Shown: in pieces, positions 21,844 to 30,406 of the stretch
How positions within the stretch are numbered: the first letter of the stretch is position 1
Layout of the letters: each line of letters opens with the position of its first letter
Translations under genes and position numbers: made by a program
The notes under the pieces: model-generated
The model's database searches: none
What the model saw: only the letters and a program-made list of their open reading frames with translations
What the model was told of the DNA's origin: nothing
Assembly (NCBI RefSeq): GCF_007830155.1
Contig: NZ_VLKY01000009.1
Location: 170,103 to 234,102, forward strand
Reading direction: 5' to 3'
Length of the DNA stretch: 64,000 nt
Source of the DNA: Pseudomonas duriflava
Lineage (GTDB): Bacteria; Pseudomonadota; Gammaproteobacteria; Pseudomonadales; Pseudomonadaceae

Positions 21844-22674
21844 ATGATGCATTCGGTTGAACATTCACCGTTGGGAAAGAGTAGTCAATATACAGATACC
21901 TATGCGCCAGCCTTGTTGTATCCCATTCCAAGGGCAACAAAGTGGGCTGAGCTGGGGTTGACCCGTGAAAATCTGCCTTATGTAGGAGTTGATATCTGGA
22001 ACTGTTACGAACTCTCTTGGCTCACTCAGAAAGGTAAGCCTGTCGTAGCAGTAGCTCAGTTTTCTATACCGGCAGACTCTCCTCATATCATCGAGTCTAA
22101 ATCCTTCAAGTTGTACTTGAACTCTCTCAATCAGACCAGATTTGATCATGCCGATGCTGTTCGTGATGTTTTGATCAAGGATCTTTCGAGTGCAGCTGGC
22201 GCTGCGGTTGGTGTCAGTATTGAGTCGTTACAAAACGTTGCGATAGCGGGCTTTGGAGCTGCGCCTGGATTTTGTATTGACGAGCTAGATGTAGAGATTG
22301 ACCAATATAATCACCCGGATGCGGCAAGGTTGCTGTGCTCGCCTGGGCGTGTTGTCAAAGAAACGCTCCACAGCCATTTGTTGCGTTCTAATTGCCCTGT
22401 TACCGGGCAGCCAGACTGGGGAAGCGTAGTTATCGATTATGAAGGTGCACAGCTAGACCGTGAAGCGCTACTAGCCTATGTCGTTTCGTTCCGGCAGCAT
22501 GCTGACTTCCATGAGCAATGTGTAGAACGCATTTTCATAGACCTCAAGACTTTACTTCAGCCTGCTTATTTGACTGTCTATGCGCGCTATGTTCGGCGCG
22601 GAGGGCTCGATATCAATCCTTATCGCAGCACTGCTGCTATTGCTCCGGAAGTGGCGCGCCTGGCTCGACAATAG
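21844..22674 (+). CDS. queF: NADPH-dependent 7-cyano-7-deazaguanine reductase QueF
   Basis: QueF reduces preQ0 to preQ1 in queuosine synthesis. This is the long, two-domain (type II) form with 276 residues. The QueF motif [14 protein letters not shown] is in the N-terminal domain and the catalytic Cys184 in [14 protein letters not shown] is in the C-terminal domain, as in E. coli QueF. Two adjacent ATG codons are possible starts ([20 protein letters not shown]). No preQ1 riboswitch is recognisable in the short leader. Confidence 0.95.
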   Translation: MMHSVEHSPLGKSSQYTDTYAPALLYPIPRATKWAELGLTRENLPYVGVDIWNCYELSWLTQKGKPVVAVAQFSIPADSPHIIESKSFKLYLNSLNQTRFDHADAVRDVLIKDLSSAAGAAVGVSIESLQNVAIAGFGAAPGFCIDELDVEIDQYNHPDAARLLCSPGRVVKETLHSHLLRSNCPVTGQPDWGSVVIDYEGAQLDREALLAYVVSFRQHADFHEQCVERIFIDLKTLLQPAYLTVYARYVRRGGLDINPYRSTAAIAPEVARLARQ

Positions 22675-22677
22675 CCA

Positions 22678-22944
22678 TCAGATACCCATACTGACAAGAC
22701 TTTGCATGATCGAGCGTAACGTATTGGCAACGGTAGGGTGGCTAACTTCGAACCGCTCTACGGCAAGGTTTACCCCATCGACCAAGTTACTATCTGGTTT
22801 GGTACTCTCTTCGTGAGCCATTTGTAATTCGATGTCACGGATGAGCATTTCAAGCGATTCGCGGTCTTCTTCAGTATGAGGTGGATTAGTTTTCAGTTGA
22901 TGCTGCAGATCGATCAATTCTTGTTGCAGACGAGAAGCAGGCAT
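22678..22944 (-). CDS. DUF4404 family protein
   Basis: A small soluble helical protein of 88 residues beginning MPASRLQQELIDLQHQLKTN, with VDGVNLAVERFEVSHPTVAN in the second half, both as remembered from the DUF4404 family. A GGAGAA ribosome site precedes the ATG. It is convergent with queF, their stops separated by only three bases. Function unknown. Confidence 0.82.
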   Translation of the reverse strand: MPASRLQQELIDLQHQLKTNPPHTEEDRESLEMLIRDIELQMAHEESTKPDSNLVDGVNLAVERFEVSHPTVANTLRSIMQSLVSMGI

Positions 22945-23113
22945 AATGGTTCTCCTTACTAATGCTTACGACTCCATAGACCAGTTTTTTCAAGTAAAGG
23001 TCAATGTTTGTCTGTATCCAGACTAATAGAGAGACATCGGTCTGTACGCAATAAACAGGAGTTATAATCGGCCAGTTAAAGTGATTCGAAAATTTTCTGG
23101 GGAGATGATGAAG

Positions 23114-23818
23114 ATGCGTGCTTGCAAAAGAACATGGATCACTCGTGCGGCACGATGGGCTGTCTGCACCAGTATGGTTGTTATGGGTAACGTTGCTTTA
23201 GCTGCGTCTGAAGACGACCCATGGGAAGGTGTCAATCGTGTCGTTTTTCGTTTTAACGATACACTAGATACCTATGCCCTTGAGCCTGTCGCTCAGGGAT
23301 ACGACAAGGTAACACCTGATTTTTTGCAGACCGGAATTAGCAATGTCTTCAACAATATTGGAGAAGTTCGAAACTTGGCCAATGATGTTCTGCAGGGGAA
23401 GCCTCATGCCGCTGGCGTGGACACTGCACGTTTTCTAATGAATACAACGATAGGTATGCTGGGTTTCTTTGATGTGGCTAGTCATGCCGGACTTGCTCGT
23501 AACGATGAGGACTTTGGCCAGACCTTTGGTTGGTGGGGTATGAAAAGTGGTCCCTATGTCGTCTTGCCTTTTTTCGGACCTAGTACGGTAAGGGACACCT
23601 TTGGCCGAATTCCTGACTCCTATTCGGCCCCATACCCCTATATGAATGATGTCGCTGCACGAAATACCATGATGGGGCTTGGTATCGTTGATACGCGTGC
23701 AAATTTATTGGATGCCGAAAAGATGATCACAGGGGATAAATACATATTTATCCGCAATGCTTATCTACAGAACCGCGAGTTCCGTGTTCAGGATGGCAAG
23801 GTCGAGGATGATTTTTGA
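23114..23818 (+). CDS. mlaA: Outer-membrane lipid asymmetry protein MlaA (VacJ family)
   Basis: MlaA removes mislocalised phospholipids from the outer leaflet of the outer membrane and passes them to MlaC. The 234-residue product has family blocks DPWEGVNRVVFRFNDTLD, DFGQTFGWWGMKSGPYVVLP and FFGPSTVRDTFGRIPD. The start was placed at the third of three nearby ATG codons because GGGGAG then sits nine bases upstream. The N-terminus (CTSMVVMGNVALAASEDDPW) looks like a signal-peptidase-I site rather than a lipobox: no Cys follows the hydrophobic core. Confidence 0.92.
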   Translation: MRACKRTWITRAARWAVCTSMVVMGNVALAASEDDPWEGVNRVVFRFNDTLDTYALEPVAQGYDKVTPDFLQTGISNVFNNIGEVRNLANDVLQGKPHAAGVDTARFLMNTTIGMLGFFDVASHAGLARNDEDFGQTFGWWGMKSGPYVVLPFFGPSTVRDTFGRIPDSYSAPYPYMNDVAARNTMMGLGIVDTRANLLDAEKMITGDKYIFIRNAYLQNREFRVQDGKVEDDF

Positions 23819-23829
23819 TAGGCCGGATC

Positions 23830-23850
23830 AGGCAGCCTGAAAGGCTGCCT
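23830..23850. terminator. Hairpin terminator between mlaA and the PilZ gene
   Basis: A perfect nine-base-pair stem (AGGCAGCCT / AGGCTGCCT) with loop GAA sits between the convergent stops of mlaA and the PilZ gene. T-runs are modest, so use from both sides is an inference. Confidence 0.7.
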
Positions 23851-23868
23851 ATCTAACAATTAAATATG

Positions 23869-24168
23869 TTACTTCATGGATAGAATGCTTAGGCCCAGCA
23901 GCTGTCGTCCGCTATCGAGTGGCGTTACTCGGACAACTTCTGCTTCGGCCTCAAGACCTTCAAGCTCGACATGCTCGGAAGGGATGATCACGGTAACCTG
24001 ATCGCCTTGGGTTGCCTGGCTTTGTGCTTCTACTTGTAGGCCTGTGCTGGATAGGTCACGGCAAGTAGCGGTAAGCTCTTGGCCGTTGACAAGAAGAATG
24101 GCTTTGGAGTCCAGGCGCATCCTAATAAAGTCACGTTTTTCGCTGTAAGAGCGATCACTTATGTTCAT
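23869..24168 (-). CDS. PilZ domain protein (predicted c-di-GMP binding)
   Basis: A 99-residue single PilZ domain. The c-di-GMP contact motifs are intact: the arginine pair in KRDFIRMRLDS (Arg12, Arg16) and CRDLSSTGLQV (Asp38, Ser40, Gly43). No other domain is attached, so it would act as a stand-alone c-di-GMP adaptor. It is divergent from the response-regulator phosphatase gene, with about 210 bases between them, and a similar arrangement occurs in P. aeruginosa. Confidence 0.9.
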   Translation of the reverse strand: MNISDRSYSEKRDFIRMRLDSKAILLVNGQELTATCRDLSSTGLQVEAQSQATQGDQVTVIIPSEHVELEGLEAEAEVVRVTPLDSGRQLLGLSILSMK

Positions 24169-24379
24169 GAGACGGATCTCTTAGGGTGGTATTTCTTATC
24201 TAAAGGCTTCATATAGCTATATCGCCGCTTGGTTGTAAAGGGCAGGATACACATGACGATGCTTGAACGGCTCGGCCGATGGGAGTAGTGTCTGCGCCGT
24301 ATTAAAACGGTACTTACTGCGTGCGCCCTCGTTTGATTCAAAAGACCAATTCGTAGGGGTGCGCATGCCTGGATAGTTT

Positions 24380-25564
24380 ATGCCTAATCCCAGCGCTACA
24401 CTTTTGATCATCGATGACGATGACGTAGTACGCCTCAGTCTGACGGACTATCTTGAGGACAGCGGTTTCGTTGTTCTGCAAGCTGCAAATGGCGCTCAGG
24501 GGCTGCAGGTGTTCGAGCAAGAACAACCAGACCTGATTATTTGCGATTTGCGGATGCCGCAACTTGATGGCTTAACCTTGTTACGCCGTATTTCGGAGAT
24601 GTCACTTGATACGCCTGTTATCGTATTGTCTGGCGCAGGGGTAATGAGTGATGTAGTCGAAGCGCTTCGATTGGGCGCAGCTGACTATCTTATCAAGCCT
24701 CTCGAAGATCTGGCGGTATTAGAGCACTCTGTCAAGCGAGCTTTGGACCGTGCACGTTTGCGGCTTGAAAATGATCGTTATCGCTTGAAGTTGGAAACGG
24801 CTAACCGTGAGTTGCAAGCGAGCTTGAGCTTGCTGCAAGAAGATCAGAATGCAGGTCGACAAGTTCAAATGAACATGTTGCCTGTGACGCCGTGGGAAAC
24901 CCGAGGGCTGCAATTTGAACACCGGATTATTCCATCGCTATATCTTTCGGGTGATTTTGTAGATTATTTTCGAGTAGATGAGCATCGTATTGCCTTCTAC
25001 TTGGCGGATGTGTCAGGGCACGGTGCTTCGTCAGCTTTTGTAACGGTATTGCTTAAGTTCATGACGACGCGGCTATTGTATGAGTTCCGTCGTAATGGAA
25101 CCCTACCGGACTTCAAGCCTTCCGATGTATTGGGGCACATAAATCGAGGATTGCTTAATTGCAAACTTGGAAAACATGTCACCATGCTGGGTGGAGTCAT
25201 TGATGAAGACAGTGATACCTTGACTTACAGCATTGGAGGCCATTTGCCGCTTCCAGTTCTGTATACAGCGGAGGAGACGCATTTTTTGGTAGGTAAAGGT
25301 TTTCCCGTGGGCCTTTTTGAGGAGGCTTCTTATTCGGATAACACTTTACAATTGCCTGGTGCGTTCAGCCTTGCGCTATTTTCTGATGGGATCTTTGATT
25401 TGTTGCCTGGAGAAAGCTTGAAAGCGAAAGAAGCTTCATTGCCCGAGCAGGTACGCCTCGCTAGTGGGACACTGGATGGGATTTCAAAGCAGCTTGGGCT
25501 GGCCAACTTGCGCGACATGCCGGATGATATCGCCATGCTGGTGTTGAGCAGGAATCTTGCATGA
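24380..25564 (+). CDS. Response regulator with PP2C-type phosphatase domain, RssB-like
   Basis: A 394-residue two-domain regulator. The receiver (about 6-125) has phosphoacceptor Asp56 in LIICDLRMPQLDG and the acidic pocket IDDDD. A coiled linker (RLKLETANRELQASLSLLQE) leads to a SpoIIE/PP2C phosphatase domain (about 165-390) with YLSGDFVDYFRV, FYLADVSGHGASSAFVT and LALFSDGIFDLL. In P. aeruginosa the homologue (RssB) is thought to steer RpoS control through its partner RssC. It overlaps the STAS gene by four bases, and the pair forms a partner-switching module. Confidence 0.9.
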   Translation: MPNPSATLLIIDDDDVVRLSLTDYLEDSGFVVLQAANGAQGLQVFEQEQPDLIICDLRMPQLDGLTLLRRISEMSLDTPVIVLSGAGVMSDVVEALRLGAADYLIKPLEDLAVLEHSVKRALDRARLRLENDRYRLKLETANRELQASLSLLQEDQNAGRQVQMNMLPVTPWETRGLQFEHRIIPSLYLSGDFVDYFRVDEHRIAFYLADVSGHGASSAFVTVLLKFMTTRLLYEFRRNGTLPDFKPSDVLGHINRGLLNCKLGKHVTMLGGVIDEDSDTLTYSIGGHLPLPVLYTAEETHFLVGKGFPVGLFEEASYSDNTLQLPGAFSLALFSDGIFDLLPGESLKAKEASLPEQVRLASGTLDGISKQLGLANLRDMPDDIAMLVLSRNLA

Positions 25565-26043
25565 GTACCGGTAAAATCCAGTTCGCTGAGATGGACGGCA
25601 CCTTTGTGCTTAAGTTCATAGGTGAGGTGCGTCTGACGTTATGTTCAGCTTTGGACGCAACAATCGAGCATATTTTTTCAGCGCTGAATTTCTCTTCAAT
25701 TATTATTGATTTGATCGACACAAAAAGTATTGATAGTACTACTTTGGGATTACTGGCTAAGTTGTCCATTCTGTCGCGTCAGAAAATCGGACTACTGCCA
25801 ACCCTGGTGACAACAAATCCAGACATTACGCGGTTGCTGGATTCTATGGGTTTCGATCAAGTCTTCAATATTGTTAATCAGCCTATTCCTTGCTCGGACT
25901 GTCTGCATGATCTGCCTCCTCAAGATCAATCTGAGGACGTTGTGCGTAACAAGGTTCTGGAGGCCCACCAAATTCTGATGAGTCTGAACGAGTCTAATCG
26001 TGAAGCTTTTCGGGATCTGGTCAGTGCTCTTGAGAGGCACTGA
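25561..26043 (+). CDS. STAS-domain anti-sigma-factor antagonist, RssC-like
   Basis: A 160-residue protein with a STAS domain (about 5-105). The phosphorylatable serine lies in SIDSTTLGLLAKLS, near residue 59, which the upstream phosphatase would be expected to dephosphorylate. A 50-residue tail with CSDCLHDLPPQ and a helical end follows; the two cysteines could bind metal but this is speculative. It is coupled to the rssB-like gene by ATGA. Confidence 0.88.
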   Translation: MSTGKIQFAEMDGTFVLKFIGEVRLTLCSALDATIEHIFSALNFSSIIIDLIDTKSIDSTTLGLLAKLSILSRQKIGLLPTLVTTNPDITRLLDSMGFDQVFNIVNQPIPCSDCLHDLPPQDQSEDVVRNKVLEAHQILMSLNESNREAFRDLVSALERH

Positions 26044-26053
26044 CCAGTAGGGC

Positions 26054-26077
26054 GCATCTCAAAAGATGCTTACTTTT
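26054..26077 (+). terminator. Terminator of the rssB-rssC-like operon
   Basis: A GCATCT/AGATGC stem with loop CAAA is followed on the plus strand by TTACTTTTT. It overlaps the 3' end of the convergent transaldolase gene. Confidence 0.75.
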
Positions 26078-26993
26078 TAGCGCTGATCAAGCTCTCAAGT
26101 TTTTCCTGATCACGTGCGAATTGACGAATACCTTCCGCCAATTTTTCAGTAGCCATCGCGTCCTCGTTTAATGCCCAGCGGAACTCGCTTTCGTTTAGTG
26201 AGTGCAATGCCTCTGCTTCTCCGCCCGCTACTAAGTTGCGCTCAAGAGTACCTTGATCCTCTGCCAGTTTTTGTAGCAGCTCTGGACTAATGGTAAGACG
26301 GTCACAACCGGCTAGTTGTTCAATCTGGTTCAGATTGCGAAAACTGGCGCCCATTACAACAGTGTTGAAGTTATTCGCCTTGTAATACTGGTAGATACGG
26401 GCAACGGACTGAACGCCAGGGTCTTCCTTGCCGGTGTAATCGCGCCCTTCCGCTTTTTTGTACCAGTCATAGATACGACCTACGAAAGGTGAAATGAGAA
26501 AAACGCCAGCATCGGCGCAAGCAGATGCCTGAGCAAAGGAGAAGAGGAGTGTTAGGTTAGTCTGGATGCCATCCTTCTCAAGCTTCTCTGCTGCCCGAAT
26601 GCCTTCCCATGTAGAGGCGATCTTGATCAAGACGCGATCCTTACCAATACCTGCTTTTTCATAAAGCTCAATGAGGCGCTCGGCCCGGTTTAATGTGGCT
26701 TGGGTATCAAAAGAAAGGCGTGCATCAACTTCAGTCGAAATGCGGCCTGGAATAACATTGAGAATTTCCTTGCCTACAGCCACAGCGAATTTATCGCAAG
26801 CAAGACCAATATCATCGCCCGTATCCTGTAAGGCCTCGCCGAGCAGGTTTGCATAACGGGGCAGCGCTGCCGCCTTAAGAAGAAGGGATGGGTTAGTCGT
26901 TGCATCGACCGGCTTCAGTTTGGTGATAGCGTCCAGATCACCCGTATCGGCAACGACTGTTGTGTACTGCTTTAGTTGTTCGAGCTTGTTCAT
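26070..26993 (-). CDS. tal: Transaldolase
   Basis: Transaldolase of the non-oxidative pentose phosphate pathway, moving a dihydroxyacetone unit between sugar phosphates. The 307-residue product is of the TalB type. The Schiff-base lysine is Lys124 in [16 protein letters not shown], and the N-terminal signature [20 protein letters not shown] and [19 protein letters not shown] are plain. Start ATG gives [14 protein letters not shown]. Confidence 0.96.
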   Translation of the reverse strand: MNKLEQLKQYTTVVADTGDLDAITKLKPVDATTNPSLLLKAAALPRYANLLGEALQDTGDDIGLACDKFAVAVGKEILNVIPGRISTEVDARLSFDTQATLNRAERLIELYEKAGIGKDRVLIKIASTWEGIRAAEKLEKDGIQTNLTLLFSFAQASACADAGVFLISPFVGRIYDWYKKAEGRDYTGKEDPGVQSVARIYQYYKANNFNTVVMGASFRNLNQIEQLAGCDRLTISPELLQKLAEDQGTLERNLVAGGEAEALHSLNESEFRWALNEDAMATEKLAEGIRQFARDQEKLESLISAKK

Positions 26994-27042
26994 GTTTGCT
27001 ATCGATCCTCATGTGATGACGGTTTGATGTGAGCAACCAGAG

Positions 27043-28056
27043 TCAATGACCTTCAAGGAGTTCAATGGCGCGGTCAACTATACGCATAGGTTTTTCGTCT
27101 CGGTGGATATCTACCGATAATAGCTGTCGGAAACGGCGGGCTCCCTTGATTCCTTGAGCTAAGCCTAGAATATGGCGTGTAATGTGATGTAAGGCGCCGC
27201 CCGATGCTATGTGCTGAGCCATATAGGGTCGCAATTTGATGAGTGCCTGTTGTCGACTGATGACAGGAGAGCTATCCCCCCACAGTGTCTGATCTACCTG
27301 AGCCAGCAGATAAGGATTGTGGTAAGCCTCACGGCCAAGCATTACGCCATTAAACGTTTGTAAATGAGCATGGCACTCTTCAAGGGTTTTGATTCCACCG
27401 TTGAGAATAAACTCAAGGTCTGGAAAGTCTTGGGTTAACTGTGCTGCGATTTCATAACGGAGTGGTGGAATCTCACGGTTTTGCTTTGGTGATAATCCTT
27501 CCAGAATCGCGATGCGTGCATGTACGGTAAAGCTGGTACAGCCGGCTTGGCTTACCGTGTCGACAAACTCAGCTAAATAGTTGTAATCGTCTCGCCCATT
27601 GATACCGATCCGGTGTTTAACTGTCACTGGGATGCTGACAATATCCCGCATCGCCTTGACGCAATCAGCTACTAGCTGTGGGTGGGCCATCAGGCAAGCG
27701 CCAATCATGTTGTTCTGTACGCGGTCACTGGGGCAGCCTACGTTGAGGTTGACCTCATCATAACCAGCACTTTCGGCCATTCTGGCACAGGCTGCCAGCT
27801 CTGCAGGCGTACTGCCTCCCAGTTGCAAGGCAACAGGATGTTCGCTGATGTCATGACGTAGAAAGCGCTCCGCATCACCTCGCAGCAGCGCGCCGGTAGT
27901 AACCATTTCTGTATAGAGTAGTGTCCGCTGGGACAGTAGCCGCATGAAAAACCGGCAGTGTCTGTCAGTCCAATCCATCATCGGGGCAATAGAAAAGCGG
28001 CGGGACAGTGCAGCAGAGTGAGGAGCTGCTGGGCTTGATGCGGTTAGAGCAGTCAT
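27043..28056 (-). CDS. dusA: tRNA-dihydrouridine(20/20a) synthase DusA
   Basis: A flavoenzyme that reduces uridines 20 and 20a of tRNA. The 337-residue protein has the FMN-binding barrel start RFSIAPMMDWTDRHCRFFMR, the catalytic Cys108 in VNLNVGCPSDRVQ, VKHRIGINGRDDY, and the ARIAILEGLSPKQNREIPPL stretch typical of DusA. It lies 49 bases upstream of tal on the same strand; the tal-dusA pairing also occurs in other pseudomonads. Confidence 0.95.
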   Translation of the reverse strand: MTALTASSPAAPHSAALSRRFSIAPMMDWTDRHCRFFMRLLSQRTLLYTEMVTTGALLRGDAERFLRHDISEHPVALQLGGSTPAELAACARMAESAGYDEVNLNVGCPSDRVQNNMIGACLMAHPQLVADCVKAMRDIVSIPVTVKHRIGINGRDDYNYLAEFVDTVSQAGCTSFTVHARIAILEGLSPKQNREIPPLRYEIAAQLTQDFPDLEFILNGGIKTLEECHAHLQTFNGVMLGREAYHNPYLLAQVDQTLWGDSSPVISRQQALIKLRPYMAQHIASGGALHHITRHILGLAQGIKGARRFRQLLSVDIHRDEKPMRIVDRAIELLEGH

Positions 28057-28441
28057 TAAGGTGATCCGATTTACAGCTATGTTAGACCGTTGTGATCAAG
28101 AGGCGGAGCGGTGACGCGGTAGAAAACGTATTTGAATAACATATTATGGCTTACAGGATGTTTGTGGGCCATTCTCGTTTAAGATTTGTATAAAACCGCT
28201 AGGTAATACTTTTAGATGAAACGTCTACTTGAAACAGAAGAGCTTTTTCTGGCTCTGGTTGGATAATGTCTAAAAACTCTTTAAAGACGGCGCTCATCAA
28301 AGAATTTTCTAGTGTCGGCATGAAGAACACTTGAGGTATCTGTGTGTCTACTTCACAGAAGCCCTATGCGATTAGCTTACTCAAGATGCTAACACCTGTA
28401 GGTGTTTCGCTTTGTGGATTGCCGAAATGGAGAATTGACTT
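28057..28441. other. Intergenic region upstream of the small secreted protein gene
   Basis: About 385 bases that are relatively AT-rich. Two very short frames (16 and 22 codons, from 28216 and 28266) are visible but have poor ribosome sites and no known relatives, so they are not called. The right end contains the operator-like dyad described separately. Promoters for dusA (leftward) and the small gene (rightward) must lie here; none is convincing by eye. Confidence 0.45.
28391..28406. promoter_or_regulatory. Operator-like dyad AACACCT-GT-AGGTGTT
   Basis: A 16-base inverted repeat with perfect seven-base arms and a two-base centre lies 35 bases before the start codon of the small secreted protein gene and upstream of its GGAG ribosome site. 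Its compactness suits a homodimeric repressor or activator rather than a terminator. The binding protein is unknown. Confidence 0.4.
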
Positions 28442-28645
28442 ATGAAACTCAATACGATTGCTGCTTTAGTAGTTTCAGGCTTGTTGGCTGCTACAGGCGT
28501 TGCGTTTGCGGATGATGCCAAAGACGCTAATTCTACTGGCCTAGGCACGCCAGACGGCTCAACAACAGGAAAAGGAGCTGGTGTTGACGTGGGAGGAGAT
28601 GTTACTCCTTCAACAGATGAAGATAAGCAAGGGCAGGATGAATAA
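28442..28645 (+). CDS. Small secreted acidic protein, unknown function
   Basis: A 67-residue protein with a clear signal peptide (MKLNTIAALVVSGLLAATGV then AFA|DD). The mature part of about 43 residues is rich in Asp, Gly, Ser and Thr (DAKDANSTGLGTPDGSTTGK ... DEDKQGQDE), with no cysteine and probably no stable fold. A GGAG site precedes the ATG. No family recognised. A periplasmic buffer, ion-binding or stress role is conceivable, but nothing shows it. Confidence 0.75.
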   Translation: MKLNTIAALVVSGLLAATGVAFADDAKDANSTGLGTPDGSTTGKGAGVDVGGDVTPSTDEDKQGQDE

Positions 28646-28756
28646 GAGCTGACCGCAGGTATGTAGGCAGGAAAGCCTTTGAAAGAAAGATTGCTTTTAC
28701 GGGAACTCAAAAGGCTGTAATTGTCAAAGCAGCCTTATTCTTCATGTGAGACATTC

Positions 28757-29134
28757 ATGGGTTCTACAAATAATAAAGTTGTATTGATTGTAGAAGATGA
28801 ACCCCAAGTCTTGCTCATTTTGGTCGATTATCTTAGTGAGCTGGGTTACAAGGTGCTACAAGCCCCATCTTCTACAGAGGCTTTTCTCATATTGGCCACT
28901 AAGCCCCACCTTGACCTTCTAATTACGGATTATCGCCTTCCAGATGGTGTGTCTGGAGTTATGATCGCAGAGCCTGCGCTCAAATTGCGTCCGGATCTTA
29001 AGGTTATGTTTATCAGTGGTTACCCTGCTGAGATTATGGATACAGGGAGTTCTGTCATTGCCAAGGCGCCTATTCTGGCCAAGCCTTTTTCTTTAGACAA
29101 ACTACAGGACTATATCCAGAAGCTTCTGGCTTGA
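28757..29134 (+). CDS. Single-domain response regulator (orphan receiver)
   Basis: A 125-residue protein consisting only of a CheY-like receiver. It has the acidic pair VEDEP, phosphoacceptor Asp in LLITDYRLPDG (about residue 56), Ser in MFISGYPAE, and Lys in ILAKPFSLDKL. The sequence is closest in style to the receivers found at the ends of hybrid histidine kinases. The ATG giving MGSTNNKVVLIVEDEP was used; a longer frame upstream lacks a ribosome site. There is no kinase gene next to it. Confidence 0.88.
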   Translation: MGSTNNKVVLIVEDEPQVLLILVDYLSELGYKVLQAPSSTEAFLILATKPHLDLLITDYRLPDGVSGVMIAEPALKLRPDLKVMFISGYPAEIMDTGSSVIAKAPILAKPFSLDKLQDYIQKLLA

Positions 29135-29279
29135 AGTGTGTTTTGTCCGGTTTCGACAGCAAGTAGCACTTTATTCTTATGTCTTTTCTTTCTGCTTATT
29201 GATCGTTTCAAGACGGTGTCAGTCATATTCGTATAAGTATTGGCTAATCATCTTATGACAAGCGAAAGGAGTGACAGGC

Positions 29280-29525
29280 ATGGCGATCAAGCATTTTGAG
29301 CATTTCGAAGCAATTTCATCGGCAGTGCCAGCTGATGAAGGTTTTGATGCTGTAATTGGTGTAAAAGCCCGCACAGAGGATAGTCCGCCTCGTTTTCATC
29401 GCGTTGCAACGGAGCGTCATTTTGACTTGGCTTCGGAAGCCGAAGAGGCAGCCGATGCGGCTTTAAGCCGAGTGGCTGAAATCGCTGAGAATGGTGATCT
29501 GATTTGGGAAGAAAGCCTAAGTTAA
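29280..29525 (+). CDS. Small acidic protein of unknown function
   Basis: An 81-residue soluble protein beginning MAIKHFEHFEAISSAVPADE, with a helical, Ala/Glu-rich second half (DLASEAEEAADAALSRVAEI). An AGGAG ribosome site eight bases upstream decides the start. It precedes the FNT channel gene by only nine bases, so the two are very probably one operon. No family recognised. Confidence 0.75.
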   Translation: MAIKHFEHFEAISSAVPADEGFDAVIGVKARTEDSPPRFHRVATERHFDLASEAEEAADAALSRVAEIAENGDLIWEESLS

Positions 29526-29534
29526 GGACATGCT

Positions 29535-30365
29535 ATGAATAATGCCTCTGATGGCAAGACGCCGGGCCTGACGGCTGAAGAAGAGAAGGACGTAAGCGAA
29601 AAGCAACCACCACGAGCCGTGGTGATGCACGAAACTATTCGCAAGCAAGGCGATCAGGAGCTGGAGCGCAGTCTGGCGGCCTTATGGTGGTCTGCCTTGG
29701 CAGCAGGGTTGACTATGGGCCTTTCTCTAATTGCCATGGGTCTTTTAAATGCTCATCTTCCAGAGGTAAGCACTAGCAAGTTGATATCTAGTCTGGGATA
29801 TCCGATTGGCTTTATGGCAGTCATTCTAGCGCGTCAGCAATTGTTCACTGAAAATACCATTACAGCAGTATTGCCTATCATGACTAAGCCATCCTGGGGG
29901 CGCTTAAGGCAGTTGCTCAGGCTGTGGGGTATTGTTCTCATAGGTAACCTAATGGGTACGCTATTGATTGCCTATGTTGTATTGCATTTACCCTTGTTCA
30001 ATGTTGAGACCGATACGGCTTTCCTCAAGATTGGCCAGAAAGTCATGGAGAATGGCGCATTCGAAATGTTTGCCAAGGGCATTATCTCGGGCTGGATGAT
30101 TGCTACCATGGTCTGGATGATTTCTTCGGCTGAAAACTCAAAGATCTGGATAATTATTGCTGTTACTTACTTCATGGCACTTGGCGACTTCACTCATATA
30201 GTTGTGGGCTCTGCAGAAGTAGGTTATCTAGTGCTTGCAGGTGAGTCTTCTTGGAGTGATTTCTGGTTTGTCTTTGCTGCGCCTACGTTGGTAGGAAACA
30301 TTATTGGAGGAACATTCATTTTTACTTTGCTTAGTCATGCCCAGATTCGTAGCGATACGCCCTAA
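29535..30365 (+). CDS. Formate/nitrite transporter (FNT) family membrane protein, YfdC-like
   Basis: A 276-residue membrane protein. After an acidic, hydrophilic N-terminus of about 50 residues come six membrane segments, including ALWWSALAAGLTMGLSLIAM, FMAVILARQQLFTENTITAV and FAAPTLVGNIIGGTFIFTLL. The QQLFTENTI and GNIIGG loops are FNT family features and GNLMGT is the first half-repeat equivalent. It resembles E. coli YfdC rather than FocA, so the transported anion is uncertain. It may be regulated with the small protein just upstream. Confidence 0.87.
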   Translation: MNNASDGKTPGLTAEEEKDVSEKQPPRAVVMHETIRKQGDQELERSLAALWWSALAAGLTMGLSLIAMGLLNAHLPEVSTSKLISSLGYPIGFMAVILARQQLFTENTITAVLPIMTKPSWGRLRQLLRLWGIVLIGNLMGTLLIAYVVLHLPLFNVETDTAFLKIGQKVMENGAFEMFAKGIISGWMIATMVWMISSAENSKIWIIIAVTYFMALGDFTHIVVGSAEVGYLVLAGESSWSDFWFVFAAPTLVGNIIGGTFIFTLLSHAQIRSDTP

Positions 30366-30402
30366 ATAAAAAAGGCCCCGAAGGGCCTTTTTTATTTAGG
30401 GC
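30361..30402. terminator. Symmetrical bidirectional terminator
   Basis: A perfect 19-base inverted repeat (30361-30379 and 30384-30402) with loop CGAA. The GGCCC/GGGCC core is flanked by A6 and T6 so that a U-tract follows the hairpin in both directions. It serves the FNT gene and the convergent fabI gene, and overlaps the FNT stop codon. Confidence 0.95.
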
Positions 30403-30406
30403 CTGC

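Noticed and set aside
28216..28335. Two tiny plus-strand frames (16 and 22 codons) before the small secreted protein
   Set aside because: Too short, weak ribosome sites, no known relatives; could be leader peptides but nothing supports it.
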